From contig NZ_UHCT01000001.1 of NCBI RefSeq assembly GCF_900458435.1, positions 1,426,001 to 1,490,000 on the forward strand: a stretch of DNA of 64,000 nucleotides, given 5' to 3'. Shown here one piece after another: positions 29,974 to 40,955 of the stretch. Position 1 is the stretch's first letter. Each line of letters starts with the position of its first letter. Below the pieces are notes generated by a model. It was given only the letters and a program-made list of their open reading frames with translations. It did not search any database and was not told the origin of the DNA. Position numbers and translations under genes: made by a program. The stretch comes from Staphylococcus carnosus. GTDB lineage: Bacteria > Bacillota > Bacilli > Staphylococcales > Staphylococcaceae.

Positions 29974-32661
29974 GTGGGTCAAACAACTTATGCCGTGGTA
30001 GATTTAGAAACAACGGGTAACCAAAAAGATTATGATGACATTATTCAAATTGGTATCACATTTGTGAAAGGTTTTGAGATTGTTGGTTCTTATCATTCTT
30101 TAATAAAGACTGACCTAGAAATACCACCTTTTATACAAGCACTCACTTCTATAGAAGACCAAATGTTGACACAGGCACCTTATTTTAATGAAGTGGCTGA
30201 GGAAATATACGAATTAATGAAAGACAGTGTGTTTGTTGCTCACAATGTTGCCTTTGATTTAACCTTTTTAAAAAAAGCTTTTAAAAAAAGTAATATAACT
30301 TATCAACCAAGGAAAGTCATTGATACGGTCGAATTATTTAAAATTGCTTTTCCTACAGATAAAAGTTATCAGCTGAGTGAGTTAGCAGAATATCATGATA
30401 TACCACTGGAAAATGCTCATCGTGCTGATGAAGATGCAGCAACGACAGCTAAGTTAATGATTAAAGCTTTTAATGTTTTATATACATTACCAACAGACAC
30501 ACTCAAACAACTTTTTTATTTAAGCAAAAATTTAAAATATCAGTTACACGATGTTATTTTCGAAATGGTCCGTCAAAGAGGTACAGAGCCATTAGATAAC
30601 AAATATGAAAAATTTGAACAAATTATTTATAAGAAGCAAGTTGATTTTAAGTCACCTCAAATTGATTTTGAAGGCACAACTGAAGACTTTTATAATCAAG
30701 TCATTGATGCATTAGGCTATACTTTCCGTCCACAACAACTTTACTTAGCTGAAACAATATTGGATCAATTGATGCATAGTGAAAAAGCTTTAATTGAAGC
30801 ACCTTTAGGATCAGGTAAATCCTTAGCCTATCTGATTGCTGCTTTAATGTATAACATTGAAACAAAACAGCATGTCATGATTTCTACTAACACTAAATTA
30901 TTACAGAACCAACTATTAGAACATGATATACCGACACTTGAGCAAGTTTTAGGTTATCGTATCAATGCTGCAATTATCAAAAGTAGAAGGGATTATATTT
31001 CCTTAGGCTTAATCAGTCAAATTTTAAAAGATGAAACTCAAAATTATGATGTATCATTATTAAAAATGGAATTACTTGTTTGGATTACTCAAACGGAAAC
31101 AGGGGATATTCAAGAGTTGAATCTTAAAGGCGGACAAAAAATGTATTTGGAACAAAAATCAGAGACTTATGTTCCTGTCCGTAACGATATTCACTATTAT
31201 AATTTCTTAAAAAGAAATGCCCAAAATATTCAAATTGGCATTACCAATCATGCTCATCTAATACATGCATCACAAGAGAACAGTATTTACCAATTGTTTG
31301 AAGATTATATTGTTGACGAAGCGCATCGATTACCTGATTATGCATTAGATCAAGTAACAAATGAATTAAGTTACTCCGATATCAAGTATCAGTTAGGGCT
31401 TATCGGTAAAACAGAAAACGAAAAATTATTAAAAGCAGTCGATAATTTGGAACAAAAAAGAATCTTAGAACAATTAGATATTCCTCCAATTGATGTTTTC
31501 GGATTGAAATCAGCAATCAATGATATCCATGAGTTGAATGAAAATCTATTCACAACAATATTTGATATTATTCATGAATCAGATATACATGATGATGATA
31601 ATCATAAAATACATTTTGTAAATAATTTCGATACTGCGCCAATTTTAAAAGATATACACGATATCATTCATAAGCTTAATTTAACATTAGAATATTTCAA
31701 TGGCATGAGTCATAAAACTATAAAATCAGTACGTAAGCATCTTTTATATTTGAATGATCATTTTCGTGCAATTGAGCAAAGCATAAAAGATAATCATACT
31801 TGTTTCTTATCAATTAAAAATATGGAACAAAAATCAACGATTACTATTTATGTCAAAGATTATAAAGTTAGAGACATACTAACTCAGCAAATACTTGATA
31901 AATTTAAATCACTTACTTTTATTTCAGGTACATTAACCTTTAATCGTTCTTTTGAATCCTTTAAAAATTGGTTTAAAGAGGACGAACATTTTAATACATT
32001 TATTATTGATGATGTAGTACAAAATGAAAACAAGGCAACTATTTTTATTCCTGATGATGTCGCTCCATATCATTATAAAGATGTAGAAAAATATGAGCAT
32101 GCGATAGTAAGTTATATTACAGAATACGTAAATGTGACACAGTCTAAATGCTTAGTTTTGTTTACGAGTTATAAAATGATGTATCATGTGCAAGAATTGC
32201 TGAATGAATTACCTGATTTTGAAGATTATATTATTTTATCGCAACAAAATAATAATCAAAATTACAAAATCGCTCAACAATTCAATAGTTTTGATAAATC
32301 AATATTATTGGGAACTGGCACATTCTTTGAAGGATTTGACTTTCAAGGCGACGGTATTAAATGTGTAATGATTGCTAAACTTCCATTTATGAATCAAAAC
32401 AACACAAAATATTGGTTGATGGATTCTGAATTCGTTTCAACTTTTAAAGATTATGTCTTGCCAGATGCCGTTATTCGTTTCCGTCAGGGTCTCGGCCGCT
32501 TAATCAGAAATGAAAATGATAGAGGGATTATTGTTTCTTTTGATGATCGACTAATTAAAAGTAACTATCAACACTTTTTCACACAAGCATTAGAGTCATT
32601 TAAAAAGGTGAACGGCAATATTCAACGATTTGGAAAAATATTGAAAAAATTAAAAGCGTAG
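29974..32661 (+). CDS. dinG: DinG-family helicase with N-terminal DEDD exonuclease
   Basis: Protein of 895 aa. The N-terminal 3'-5' exonuclease (about 5-165) has D10 and E12 in VVDLETTG, a central [10 protein letters not shown] and a HRADEDA motif. The SF2/XPD-like helicase has Walker A GSGKS (about 279-283), VDEAHRLPD (DEAH) and [11 protein letters not shown]. The Cys residues of the XPD iron-sulphur cluster are not evident. This is the Gram-positive DinG. Known for the S. aureus protein: it acts as an exonuclease rather than an efficient helicase. GTG start behind AAAGGAGG; ATG 29972 is out of frame. Confidence 0.92.
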   Translation: MGQTTYAVVDLETTGNQKDYDDIIQIGITFVKGFEIVGSYHSLIKTDLEIPPFIQALTSIEDQMLTQAPYFNEVAEEIYELMKDSVFVAHNVAFDLTFLKKAFKKSNITYQPRKVIDTVELFKIAFPTDKSYQLSELAEYHDIPLENAHRADEDAATTAKLMIKAFNVLYTLPTDTLKQLFYLSKNLKYQLHDVIFEMVRQRGTEPLDNKYEKFEQIIYKKQVDFKSPQIDFEGTTEDFYNQVIDALGYTFRPQQLYLAETILDQLMHSEKALIEAPLGSGKSLAYLIAALMYNIETKQHVMISTNTKLLQNQLLEHDIPTLEQVLGYRINAAIIKSRRDYISLGLISQILKDETQNYDVSLLKMELLVWITQTETGDIQELNLKGGQKMYLEQKSETYVPVRNDIHYYNFLKRNAQNIQIGITNHAHLIHASQENSIYQLFEDYIVDEAHRLPDYALDQVTNELSYSDIKYQLGLIGKTENEKLLKAVDNLEQKRILEQLDIPPIDVFGLKSAINDIHELNENLFTTIFDIIHESDIHDDDNHKIHFVNNFDTAPILKDIHDIIHKLNLTLEYFNGMSHKTIKSVRKHLLYLNDHFRAIEQSIKDNHTCFLSIKNMEQKSTITIYVKDYKVRDILTQQILDKFKSLTFISGTLTFNRSFESFKNWFKEDEHFNTFIIDDVVQNENKATIFIPDDVAPYHYKDVEKYEHAIVSYITEYVNVTQSKCLVLFTSYKMMYHVQELLNELPDFEDYIILSQQNNNQNYKIAQQFNSFDKSILLGTGTFFEGFDFQGDGIKCVMIAKLPFMNQNNTKYWLMDSEFVSTFKDYVLPDAVIRFRQGLGRLIRNENDRGIIVSFDDRLIKSNYQHFFTQALESFKKVNGNIQRFGKILKKLKA

Positions 32662-32818
32662 TAAAATTATCAACTAGAAGTAGAACGCTAATTTTGATAA
32701 AATAAAGTCGGGTTTAAATTAATTAAAACGTAAAAAATCGATAATATTAACAATTTGATTTATATAAGGTTCTTTTCAAGAACTAAAAATAATACAAATG
32801 AAGTATAGGAGTTTGGTT

Positions 32819-34111
32819 ATGAAGACAACAATTAAAGATGCTAAGAACCATATTGGCCAAGAAGTAACAATAGGTGCTTGGCTGCATAATAAACGTTCAA
32901 GCGGTAAGATTGCATTCTTACAACTTCGTGATGGCACAGGATTTATGCAAGGTGTCGTTGTAAAATCAGAAGTAGATGAAGATACTTTCGCTACTGCAAA
33001 AAATATTACTCAAGAATCTTCACTTTACGTAACAGGTACAATTACTGAAGATAATCGTTCAGATTTAGGTTATGAAATGCAAGTGAAGTCTATTGATGTT
33101 ATTCAAGAAGCACATGATTATCCAATTACACCTAAAAATCACGGTACTGAATTCTTAATGGACCACCGTCATTTATGGTTACGTTCAAAAAAACAACATG
33201 CAGTAATGAAAATTCGTAACGAAATCATTCGTGCAACATACGAATTTTTCCATGAAACTGGTTTCGTTAAAATTGACCCACCAATTTTAACAGCAAGTGC
33301 ACCTGAAGGTACAAGTGAACTATTCCATACTAAATACTTTGATGAAGATGCTTTCTTATCTCAAAGTGGTCAATTATATCTTGAAGCTGCGGCAATGGCT
33401 TATGGAAAAGTATTTTCATTCGGTCCAACTTTCCGTGCTGAAAAATCTAAAACACGCCGTCACTTAATCGAATTCTGGATGATTGAAGGCGAAATGGCAT
33501 TTTATGAACATGCTGACAGCTTAGAAGTTCAAGAGCAATATGTTACACATGTAGTACAATCAGTACTTAAAAATTGTGAACTTGAATTGAAAATTTTAGA
33601 TAGAGACACTTCTAAATTAGAAAAAGTAAAAACACCATTCCCACGTATAACTTACGATGATGCTATCGAGTATTTGAAAGAACAAGGATTCGATGACATT
33701 GAGTGGGGCGAAGATTTTGGTGCATCACACGAAACAGCAATTGCAAATCATTATGATTTACCTGTTTTCATCACTAATTACCCAACTAAAATCAAACCAT
33801 TCTATATGCAGCCAAACCCTGAAAATGAGGAAACTGTATTATGTGCAGATTTAATCGCACCTGAAGGTTATGGTGAAATTATTGGTGGTTCAGAACGTAT
33901 TAATGATTTAGAATTATTAGAAGAACGTATTGAGGAACATCAATTAGATCGCGAAAGTTATAACTATTATTTAGATTTACGTCGTTATGGATCTGTACCG
34001 CATAGCGGATTTGGTTTAGGATTAGAGCGAACTGTCGCATGGATTTCTGGTGTTGAACATGTTAGAGAAACAGCACCATTCCCACGTCTATTGAACCGAT
34101 TATACCCATAA
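32819..34111 (+). CDS. asnS: Asparaginyl-tRNA synthetase
   Basis: Class IIb aaRS of 430 aa. An N-terminal OB fold (about 10-105) binds the anticodon. Class II motif 2 is [21 protein letters not shown] and motif 3 is [15 protein letters not shown]. It charges tRNA-Asn. ATG 32819 follows TAGGAG by 7 nt. The 157-nt upstream gap has a small GTTCTT-TTC-AAGAAC hairpin (32769-32783) but no T-box consensus. Confidence 0.95.
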   Translation: MKTTIKDAKNHIGQEVTIGAWLHNKRSSGKIAFLQLRDGTGFMQGVVVKSEVDEDTFATAKNITQESSLYVTGTITEDNRSDLGYEMQVKSIDVIQEAHDYPITPKNHGTEFLMDHRHLWLRSKKQHAVMKIRNEIIRATYEFFHETGFVKIDPPILTASAPEGTSELFHTKYFDEDAFLSQSGQLYLEAAAMAYGKVFSFGPTFRAEKSKTRRHLIEFWMIEGEMAFYEHADSLEVQEQYVTHVVQSVLKNCELELKILDRDTSKLEKVKTPFPRITYDDAIEYLKEQGFDDIEWGEDFGASHETAIANHYDLPVFITNYPTKIKPFYMQPNPENEETVLCADLIAPEGYGEIIGGSERINDLELLEERIEEHQLDRESYNYYLDLRRYGSVPHSGFGLGLERTVAWISGVEHVRETAPFPRLLNRLYP

Positions 34112-34140
34112 TAATAAATAACCAATAGAAAATATATAAT

Positions 34141-34187
34141 GGTCCAGTCAAATGATTCTTCTTCCATTCATTCGACTGGGCCTTTTC
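34141..34187 (+). terminator. Terminator of asnS
   Basis: GGTCCAGTC (34141-34149) pairs with GACTGGGCC (34174-34182) around a long loop, followed by a short T-run. Confidence 0.75.
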
Positions 34188-34208
34188 AAATAGAAAGGGG
34201 AGATAGAT

Positions 34209-34886
34209 TTGGATATTGATTTTTTAAGAAAACGTCCGATGGTTTTTAGAAGAGAATTACTAGATCATTATGCTGAACTTGGACTCACAGAAACTGATTT
34301 AGTTATTTTAATGAAACTTATCTATGAAAATGAACATTCCAATAAACAACCCTCAATTCAATATTTATGCCAAGGAACAACAATGAAAGAAAGAGAAGTG
34401 ACTGGAGTTATTCAACGCTTGATACAGCTTGATTTATTTAATTTAACTGTGCAAAAAGATGAAGAAGGTCGTTTTGCAGAATTTATGGATCTAGATGGAT
34501 TTTATAATTCTTTTAAAAATGTACTAGAAAAAGAGTCATTAAGACACAAAGAACAATCTGATGAAGAGACTTTTAAGGATCTTTTTCAATTTATAGAACA
34601 ATCCTTTGGTCGCCCGCTTTCGCCAATAGAAATTGATACGTTGAATCAATGGATAGATGTTGATAATCATGACATATCTGTTATACAAGCTGCAGTGAAT
34701 GAAGCATTAAGTCAAGAGAAAATTAATTTCAAATACATCGATCGAATATTATTGAATTGGAAAAAGAATAATGTCAAAACAGTCGATGATTCCAAAAAAA
34801 TCAGCCAACAATATCATACGCCACAAATGAAGCATACTGTAAAAAATATACCTAAATTCGACTGGTTAAATGAGGAGGACTCATAA
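34209..34886 (+). CDS. dnaD: Replication initiation protein DnaD
   Basis: Protein of 225 aa. N-terminal winged-helix oligomerisation domain (about 1-98) and C-terminal DnaB/DnaD domain (about 125-198) with the motif FKYIDRILLNWKKNNVKT. It works in primosome assembly at oriC and at restart. TTG start behind AAAGGGGAG. It abuts nth, the conserved dnaD-nth pair of Firmicutes. Confidence 0.93.
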   Translation: MDIDFLRKRPMVFRRELLDHYAELGLTETDLVILMKLIYENEHSNKQPSIQYLCQGTTMKEREVTGVIQRLIQLDLFNLTVQKDEEGRFAEFMDLDGFYNSFKNVLEKESLRHKEQSDEETFKDLFQFIEQSFGRPLSPIEIDTLNQWIDVDNHDISVIQAAVNEALSQEKINFKYIDRILLNWKKNNVKTVDDSKKISQQYHTPQMKHTVKNIPKFDWLNEEDS

Positions 34887-35558
34887 ATGTTAAGCAAAAA
34901 GAAAGCATTAAGTATGATTGATGTAATTGCTGATATGTTTCCAGATGCTGAGTGCGAATTAAAACATAATAACCCATTCGAACTTACAATTGCTGTTTTA
35001 TTATCAGCGCAATGTACGGATGTACTAGTAAATAAAGTAACAACTAACTTATTTAAAAAATATAAAACACCTCAAGATTATATCAATGTGAGTCTCGAAG
35101 AACTCGAACAAGATATTCGTTCAATTGGTTTATATCGAAATAAGGCTAAAAATATAAAAAAACTTTGCCATTCATTGATTGATAAATTTGATGGTAAAGT
35201 GCCTCATGATCGAGCTGACTTAGAAAGTTTAGCGGGTGTAGGAAGAAAAACAGCAAATGTCGTTATGAGCGTTGCCTTTGGAGAACCTGCTTTAGCTGTT
35301 GACACACATGTAGAAAGAGTATCTAAAAGGTTAGGTATTTGTCGTTGGAAAGATAGTGTAAAAGAAGTCGAAAGCAGACTTTGTTCTATAATACCGAAGG
35401 ATAGATGGACTAAAAGTCATCATCAACTCATTTTCTTCGGGCGTTATCATTGTTTAGCAAGAGCACCTAAATGTGATATTTGTCCTTTATTCGACGAATG
35501 CAGAGAAGGGCAAAAGAGATATAAACAAAAAATAAAAAAAGAAGCTGAAAAATCATAG
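34887..35558 (+). CDS. nth: Endonuclease III
   Basis: DNA glycosylase/AP lyase of 223 aa for oxidised pyrimidines. HhH motif LAGVGRKTANVV with catalytic K121 and catalytic D139 (AVDTHVERVS). The [4Fe-4S] cluster ligands are C189-X6-C196-X2-C199-X5-C205. All key residues are present. It starts directly after the dnaD stop codon, with GAGGAGG inside the dnaD end. Confidence 0.96.
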   Translation: MLSKKKALSMIDVIADMFPDAECELKHNNPFELTIAVLLSAQCTDVLVNKVTTNLFKKYKTPQDYINVSLEELEQDIRSIGLYRNKAKNIKKLCHSLIDKFDGKVPHDRADLESLAGVGRKTANVVMSVAFGEPALAVDTHVERVSKRLGICRWKDSVKEVESRLCSIIPKDRWTKSHHQLIFFGRYHCLARAPKCDICPLFDECREGQKRYKQKIKKEAEKS

Positions 35559-35570
35559 GAGTTGTTTAAA

Positions 35571-35903
35571 ATGATTGCAAAATCAGACTTTGAAAAACGA
35601 GAGGAATACCTTGATCAACTCTCAAAAAATAAAAAGCTGACTTCACAAGAAGGAAAAAGTCAGCTTGATGCATATTTTAATTTACTGCAAAGTTATTTTT
35701 GCGAAATCAATAATATATCTAATATTGATTTTGATAACATCGACAGTTATCCGATTGTACCGATAAATTTTAAAGAACGTTTTGAATATATTAATGAGCG
35801 TTGTCATCATTTCATGGGATATCGACAGATGAAAACCTTAGCTTCTGAACTAATTAAAATGAATGCTGCTTATAAAACGCGACAAGCTCATAAAAAACAA
35901 TAA
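35571..35903 (+). CDS. YpoC-like protein
   Basis: Small helical protein of 110 aa with no recognised catalytic motif. The C-terminal half (PINFKERFEYINERCHHFMG, then YRQMKTLASELIKM) resembles the YpoC domain. B. subtilis ypoC occupies the same slot between nth and the class A PBP gene. ATG 35571 has ATAGGAG 9 nt upstream; TTG 35562 is too close. Function unknown. Confidence 0.75.
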   Translation: MIAKSDFEKREEYLDQLSKNKKLTSQEGKSQLDAYFNLLQSYFCEINNISNIDFDNIDSYPIVPINFKERFEYINERCHHFMGYRQMKTLASELIKMNAAYKTRQAHKKQ

Positions 35904-35948
35904 AAAGTGCAGTGCTAGAAAATTAATTCTAGCGACTGCACTTTTTTA
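35902..35948. terminator. Bidirectional terminator between ypoC and pbp2
   Basis: AAAAAGTGCAGT and ACTGCACTTTTTT form the outer stem and CTAGAA/TTCTAG the inner stem. A- and T-runs on both sides serve the convergent genes. Confidence 0.92.
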
Positions 35949-38219
35949 TTATGATGCTTTATCATTGAAAATTGCATTAAGGTTAAAGAATTTAGTTAAT
36001 GCATTTCCGCTTTGTTGATTATTATTGCCTTGGCTATTATTACCTTGTTGATTATTATTGCCTTGGCTGTTATTACCTTGTTGATTGCTTTGTCCAGAAC
36101 TATTATTTGAACCACTGTTACTACTGCTGCTGCCACCATTTACAGTACCGTTACTATTAACTTTTCTATTAGTAGTATCGTTGTCTGGGTGTCCAGCTAC
36201 AGATAAATCTTCTTTGCTTGAACCATCTACAGAAGAAGGTTTTTTGAAGTCTGCACCGTCACGAGGACTAATGTCTGACATTACATCTTCAAGTAAATAT
36301 TGTGGATATTCTTGTTCACTATGACCAACAAATGAATTTTCACCATATTGTTTTACTTTATTGAAGCCCATCCAAACTGACATTGAATATTTAGGTGTGA
36401 AACCATTAATCCAAACATCTTTGGCTGCATCATCAGGTAAGTTGTATTGTTGATATGTTTCACTACCGTAAGTACCTGTACCAGTTTTTGCTGCTAGATT
36501 AACACCTGAAACGCCGTGTCCATAAGCAGAACCCCAAGCTTCAAATGTACCTTTTAAGACTTCTGAAAGCATGTAAGCTGTGTAATCATGCATAGCTCTA
36601 TGATGTTTCCAGTCAAACTCAGTTGTCGCTCCGTCTTGATCAACTACTTTAGTTATTGCATGAGCTTGGTTATATTCACCGCCGTTAGCTAAAGCTGCGA
36701 ATGCAGATGCTAAATCAGTAGGTGAGAATTCAGAAGCTGAACCACCGAGTACTTCTGATGGACCAATTTCACTTTGATAATTAAGTCCGACTTTCTTAGC
36801 AAAGTTCTTAGGTGCATCATCGCCAGCATCTTGTTTAGTCTGTTGCCATGCTTTTAGCGCTGGAATATTGAAACTTTGTCTCAATGCATCATATAGTGTT
36901 ACAGTACCATGACTCTTTGTATCGTAGTTTCGGAATGTTGTTCCGTCTACCATATATTCAGATTCATCTTGTAGAGCATGATTTGTTGCCCATTGCATAT
37001 TTTCAATTGCAGGTCCATATGCTAAGAATGGTTTTAATGATGAGCCAGTAGGGTGAGCATCTGTTGCTAAGTTTCTATCGACTACATCTTTAAAGTTTCT
37101 GCCGCCTGAAATAGCAACCAGACCACCAGTTTTACTATCTACAATTGTAGAACCAACTTGTTGGTCATCATTTTTATAGTAGTTGCCATTATTGATATGG
37201 TCTTGCAATGATTTTTGAACGCTAGAATCCATATTAGTGTAAATTTTAACACCACTGTTCAAGACATCACCTAAATTTTTATCTTTATATTTAGGATGAG
37301 CCATCAATTCAGTTTTAACAAAGTTAACATAAGAATCCATTTCCGGATCTTTGTCATCAGCCTTAATCGCACGTTGCTCAGCATTACGCTTCACAAGGTT
37401 TTTCTCGATAGGAGTATCTTGAGCTTTTTTCATTTCAGCTTCAGAAATTCTATGATGATAGTGCATTAAGTATAAAACTGTATCTTTACGAGATTCCGCT
37501 TCTTTAGGATGATCATATACGTTATACAAGTTTGGTACTTGAGGTAAACCAGCTAAATACGCTTCTTCAGGTAAAGTTAAATCTTTCAAGTCTTTATCGA
37601 AGTAGTATTTTGCTGCTGCCTTAACACCATAAACACCATCAGAATAGTAAATTTTGTTCAAATAAATCTGGAAGATATCATCTTTACTATACTCTTGCTC
37701 AAGGCGATATGATAAGTACGCTTCTTGTGCTTTACGACCGATTGATTTTTGGTCTGTTAAGAATGAGCGTTTAACAACTTGTTGCGTTAAAGTAGATGCA
37801 CCTTGTGAACCGAAACCACCGGTAATGTTTTTACCTACAGCCCCAAATAAACGTTTGTAGTCTAATGCGCCATGTTTGTAAAAACGATTATCTTCAGTCG
37901 CTAATACTGCATCTTTCATATGCGTTGGAACATCTTTCAAGTCTACATGCGCTCGTCTCTGACCATTATCAAGCGTTTTAACCAAGTCACCGTTCTTATC
38001 ATATATCTTAGCAGGGATAGGGTCTTGCAATTTCGCATCTGTAAAAGCAGGTGCTTTCCATGCATAATATGCAAACAAAAGGACCCCAATCAACGCTAAA
38101 ACGATAAAGGCAATAAGTATAAAGCCAATAATCTTGATGATTGTCCTTTTAACACTCTTATTCTGTTTTTTACCGGACTTTCCATTCTTAGAATTGGAAG
38201 TCCCTTTTCTTTCCGTCAT
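35949..38219 (-). CDS. pbp2: Bifunctional penicillin-binding protein 2
   Basis: Class A PBP of 756 aa. Cytoplasmic Lys-rich tail, one TM anchor (about 26-52), GT51 glycosyltransferase domain with catalytic E109 (TEDNRFY) and QGASTLTQQ. The transpeptidase domain has SxxK at S393-K396 (TGSSLK), SxN at S449-N451 and KTG at 578-580. It polymerises and cross-links peptidoglycan. The C-terminal tail (about 670-745) is low-complexity Ser/Asn/Gln/Gly, longer than I recall for S. aureus PBP2 (727 aa). It overlaps the end of recU by 4 nt. Confidence 0.95.
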   Translation of the reverse strand: MTERKGTSNSKNGKSGKKQNKSVKRTIIKIIGFILIAFIVLALIGVLLFAYYAWKAPAFTDAKLQDPIPAKIYDKNGDLVKTLDNGQRRAHVDLKDVPTHMKDAVLATEDNRFYKHGALDYKRLFGAVGKNITGGFGSQGASTLTQQVVKRSFLTDQKSIGRKAQEAYLSYRLEQEYSKDDIFQIYLNKIYYSDGVYGVKAAAKYYFDKDLKDLTLPEEAYLAGLPQVPNLYNVYDHPKEAESRKDTVLYLMHYHHRISEAEMKKAQDTPIEKNLVKRNAEQRAIKADDKDPEMDSYVNFVKTELMAHPKYKDKNLGDVLNSGVKIYTNMDSSVQKSLQDHINNGNYYKNDDQQVGSTIVDSKTGGLVAISGGRNFKDVVDRNLATDAHPTGSSLKPFLAYGPAIENMQWATNHALQDESEYMVDGTTFRNYDTKSHGTVTLYDALRQSFNIPALKAWQQTKQDAGDDAPKNFAKKVGLNYQSEIGPSEVLGGSASEFSPTDLASAFAALANGGEYNQAHAITKVVDQDGATTEFDWKHHRAMHDYTAYMLSEVLKGTFEAWGSAYGHGVSGVNLAAKTGTGTYGSETYQQYNLPDDAAKDVWINGFTPKYSMSVWMGFNKVKQYGENSFVGHSEQEYPQYLLEDVMSDISPRDGADFKKPSSVDGSSKEDLSVAGHPDNDTTNRKVNSNGTVNGGSSSSNSGSNNSSGQSNQQGNNSQGNNNQQGNNSQGNNNQQSGNALTKFFNLNAIFNDKAS
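36012..36087 (-). repeat. 33-bp tandem repeat inside the pbp2 tail
   Basis: Two 33-bp units (36012-36044 and 36045-36077) differ by one base, and a third partial unit follows. Each encodes an 11-residue Gly-Asn-Gln-Ser unit. The unit is divisible by three, so copy-number change would keep the frame. Confidence 0.85.
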
Positions 38220-38842
38220 ACGCGGTCCTCACTTTCATCTAATATCAACTTATTAACGGCTTTGAGATAATTCAAACGTGGTTGATACTGATAAGGAATA
38301 TGGTAACCATTTTTTCTAATTTCTTCAACTGTAATTGATTTCTTTATTTCTTGCTGATATCTTTTCCAAAAATACTCAAATGGCACATATGGTAATAGAT
38401 ACACTTCATCCAAAGTTTTAAAACGTATAAGAAGAAAAGCGATGCCTTTTTGTTCGTGCACTGCTTTCATATGCATGACTTGATGTTCATGTATATTTTG
38501 CAAAGGAAAAGAAGTTTTGTTTTTAGTTTCTTTTGCTTCGAAATCAATATAATAGCCATTATAAATGCCATTATAATCAGTTGTAGAAGGTGTTCGGAAA
38601 TATGCTTCTTTGATGACTGCTTTACTGCGTTTTGGATAAGAAACGTCCACGATTTGGACTGGTGTCGGTTTCTTATGAATAACAGCTTTTCCTATCGAAA
38701 GGTAGTAATCATTTGATAATTCTATTTCCTTTTCCAAAGTCATACCGCGACCACCATATTTGATTTTACTCGACTTATGGTCATTTGTGCGTCCAACTTT
38801 AGTCTTATTTCTATTAAATGGTTTACCATTTGGATAATTCAT
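38216..38842 (-). CDS. recU: Holliday junction resolvase RecU
   Basis: Protein of 208 aa. Start [11 protein letters not shown], then [16 protein letters not shown], and the catalytic core [20 protein letters not shown] with D and E-A-K metal ligands (about 107-126). It resolves recombination intermediates. ATG 38842 is chosen because GGTGA lies just upstream and S. aureus RecU starts identically; the frame extends 16 codons further without a site. The recU-pbp2 operon, a recombination gene with a cell-wall gene, is conserved in Firmicutes. Confidence 0.95.
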   Translation of the reverse strand: MNYPNGKPFNRNKTKVGRTNDHKSSKIKYGGRGMTLEKEIELSNDYYLSIGKAVIHKKPTPVQIVDVSYPKRSKAVIKEAYFRTPSTTDYNGIYNGYYIDFEAKETKNKTSFPLQNIHEHQVMHMKAVHEQKGIAFLLIRFKTLDEVYLLPYVPFEYFWKRYQQEIKKSITVEEIRKNGYHIPYQYQPRLNYLKAVNKLILDESEDRV

Positions 38843-38879
38843 TATTTTCACCACACAATAGGTTTGTAAAACCGTAATC

Positions 38880-38907
38880 ATTATACACAACTGACAGGTT
38901 TATGCAA
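38880..38907 (-). promoter_or_regulatory. Promoter of recU-pbp2
   Basis: On the minus strand: TTGCAT (38907-38902), a 16-bp spacer and TATAAT (38885-38880). Confidence 0.75.
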
Positions 38908-38940
38908 ACTCCGTGAACATATTTATATACTAAGAATAAA

Positions 38941-38968
38941 ATAAGTTATTTGAAGTTTCTTAACTTAT
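38941..38968. repeat. Inverted repeat in the recU/yppE divergent region
   Basis: ATAAGTTA (38941-38948) and TAACTTAT (38961-38968) are perfectly complementary with a 12-nt gap. No T-run. The rest of the 260-bp region carries the recU promoter and, near 39073-39078, a TATGAT that may serve the rightward genes. Confidence 0.35.
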
Positions 38969-39102
38969 CTAATCATTTATGTATATGTCATTAATTTTAA
39001 CGTTATTTAGCTTAATACACAAACTAAAGTCCATTATAACAAGGGTTATCCTAAATGACGGATCATATTCATTATGATAAATTAAAGTAGCAGGAGGTAA
39101 AA

Positions 39103-39444
39103 ATGATGTATAATATCATTCAACAATTGATCCGATATACACAAATGATGAAAGAACGATATCAAAAAGCACGCGAGGGCGTTCAATATTCATTTCATAA
39201 CGATGTTGTACCTTTTACTAAGGAAATTGATACGCTAATTGATAAACTGAATAGCAAAGAAGAACATGTCGTTTCTCTTCCTTATATGAATAAAATGAAA
39301 TACCAAATCCTGATACAAAACCTTGAAACTTTATCTGTTGAATGCCACTATTCTAGTACAAGCAGAAAAATTTTCATGGATAAACTTAAAAGTGTGAAAT
39401 ATGATTTGAATTATATAAAGGAAAGTGAAACAAAATATGGTTAA
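39103..39444 (+). CDS. DUF1798 family protein (YppE-like)
   Basis: Small all-helical protein of 113 aa with no catalytic motif that I recognise. Composition and position (between recU and ypsA) match YppE/DUF1798. Two tandem ATGs (39103, 39106) follow CAGGAGG, and either may start translation. It overlaps the next gene slightly, suggesting co-translation. Function unknown. Confidence 0.72.
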
Positions 39445-40003
39445 AACTGCTTATGTAACAGGATATAAATCATATGAGCTTAATATTTTTAAAGAAAATG
39501 CGCCAGAAATCAAATATTTAAAAGCATTTATCGAAAATAAACTTAAGTCTTTGATTGAAGAAGGATTGGAATGGGTATTAATACAAGGGCAATTGGGCAT
39601 TGAAATGTGGACAGCTGAAGTAGTTATTTCACTAAAAGAGGAATATCCGGATTTAAAATTAGGCGTTATTGCGCCCTTTGAAAATCATATTGAACGGTGG
39701 AATGAACAAAACCAAATTCAGTACCAAAAAATTATTGAAAAAGCAGATTTTACTGAATCTGTTCACCACGCGCCATATGAAGGGCCTTTTCAATTTAAAC
39801 AAACTGATCAATTTATGTTGGATCATACGGACATGACAGTTTTGTTATATGATGAAGAACAAGAAGCGAGTCCTAAGTACTTTAAGCGGATGTTAGTTGA
39901 TTTTGCAGAACAAACAAATTATACTTGTGATATTGTAACATTTGATGAAATTAACGTTTTCATCAATGACTTGCAGTGGTCAGAAGAAGAAAGTTTCGAA
40001 TGA
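39437..40003 (+). CDS. ypsA: YpsA family protein (DUF1273, SLOG-like)
   Basis: Protein of 188 aa. The N-terminus [17 protein letters not shown] and the segment [21 protein letters not shown] are the DUF1273/YpsA signatures; the fold belongs to the SLOG nucleotide-binding superfamily. In B. subtilis and S. aureus, YpsA influences cell division and is always next to gpsB, as here. ATG 39437 rather than GTG 39425 agrees with the S. aureus start. Confidence 0.9.
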
Positions 40004-40015
40004 GGTGGAGAAAAA

Positions 40016-40345
40016 ATGGCAGATGTATCTTTAAAGTTATCAGCAAAAGATATTTATGAAAAAGATTTCGAAAAAACTCTTGCCCGTGGCTATAGAAGGG
40101 AAGAGGTAGATGCATTCCTAGATGACATCATTGCAGACTATCAAAAAATGGCAGATTTAGATAGTGAAGTCGTTAAATTAAATGAAGAAAATCACAAATT
40201 AAAAAAAGAACTTGAAGAATTGCGTTTACGCGTTGCAACTTCTAGACCACAAGAAAACAAGAATTTCTCATCAAATGCGAGTACGAATAATGTAGACGTT
40301 TTAAAACGCATTTCTAATTTAGAAAAAGCAGTATTTGGCAAATAA
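40016..40345 (+). CDS. gpsB: Cell-cycle protein GpsB
   Basis: DivIVA-like coiled-coil protein of 109 aa. The lipid/PBP-binding head is [26 protein letters not shown] (about 12-38), then a heptad coil (about 38-75), an unstructured linker and a C-terminal helix ([15 protein letters not shown]) for multimerisation. It coordinates PBPs and FtsZ at the septum. AGGTGGAG precedes the ATG. Confidence 0.95.
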   Translation: MADVSLKLSAKDIYEKDFEKTLARGYRREEVDAFLDDIIADYQKMADLDSEVVKLNEENHKLKKELEELRLRVATSRPQENKNFSSNASTNNVDVLKRISNLEKAVFGK

Positions 40346-40401
40346 TAACTTGAAAAGACAAGTAATCAAAATCTGAATACTTTATCTATTTAAGATTGCC
40401 T

Positions 40402-40430
40402 TTACCATGCTAGATTAACCGTGTTATAAT
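40402..40430 (+). promoter_or_regulatory. Promoter of rnpB
   Basis: TTACCA (40402-40407), a 17-bp spacer and TATAAT (40425-40430), with an extended TGT before the -10. Start expected at about 40438. Confidence 0.8.
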
Positions 40431-40437
40431 TTTAAAG

Positions 40438-40837
40438 TGATATTTCGGGTAATCGCTATAGCGATATAGAGGAAAGTCCATGCTCACACAATCTGAGATT
40501 GATTGTAGTGTTCGTGCTTGATGAAACAATAAGTCAAGGCAATATGACGGCAGTGAAATAACCTAAGTTCTTTGAATATGGTTAGAATAGCTTGAAAGTG
40601 CCACAGTGACGTAGCTTTTATAGAAATATAAAAGGTGGAACGCGGTAAACCCCTCGAGTGAGCAATCCAAATTTGGTAGGAGCACTTGTTTAGCGGAATT
40701 CAACGTATAAACGAGGAAATCACCGTACATAATCGGTATTTCAGACAGATGGTTACCACCGGCGTACCAGTGCATACTAGTGCACGTGAAGAGTACTAAG
40801 GTACAGAACATGGCTTACAGAGATATCATTACTAGTT
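40438..40837 (+). ncRNA. rnpB: RNase P RNA, Bacillus type (B)
   Basis: Catalytic RNA of RNase P, which matures tRNA 5' ends. It has the universal 5' core GAGGAAAGTCCATGCTCAC, central GTGCCACAGTGACGTAGC and GGAACGCGGTAAACCCC blocks, AGACAGATGGTTACCACC, and the 3' core ACAGAACATGGCTTA. The ~400-nt length and the segment order fit type B of low-GC Gram-positives. The ends are estimated from the promoter and the terminator. Confidence 0.97.
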
Positions 40838-40838
40838 T

Positions 40839-40866
40839 AGCTCTCCCGCGAAGGAGAGCTTTTTTA
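40839..40866 (+). terminator. Terminator of rnpB
   Basis: AGCTCTCC (40839-40846) pairs with GGAGAGCT (40853-40860) around CGCGAA, then TTTTT. Confidence 0.93.
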
Positions 40867-40873
40867 ATTTGCT

Positions 40874-40903
40874 TTGAAAAAGCAGAAACATTCCACATAA
40901 AAT
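40874..40903 (+). promoter_or_regulatory. Possible promoter of the THUMP methyltransferase gene
   Basis: TTGAAA (40874-40879), an 18-bp spacer and TAAAAT (40898-40903). An alternative -10 (TACAAT) lies about 14 bp further on. Confidence 0.45.
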
Positions 40904-40955
40904 GCGAAAACTCTGCTACAATTGAAAAGTAATTATCATAGAGAAGGAAGGGAAA

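Noticed and set aside
32661..32818. T-box leader before asnS
   Set aside because: No T-box consensus (AGGGTGGNACCGCG) or specifier-loop structure; only a 6-bp hairpin is present.
40563..40811. 82-codon minus-strand ORF
   Set aside because: It lies wholly inside RNase P RNA and has no ribosome-binding site.
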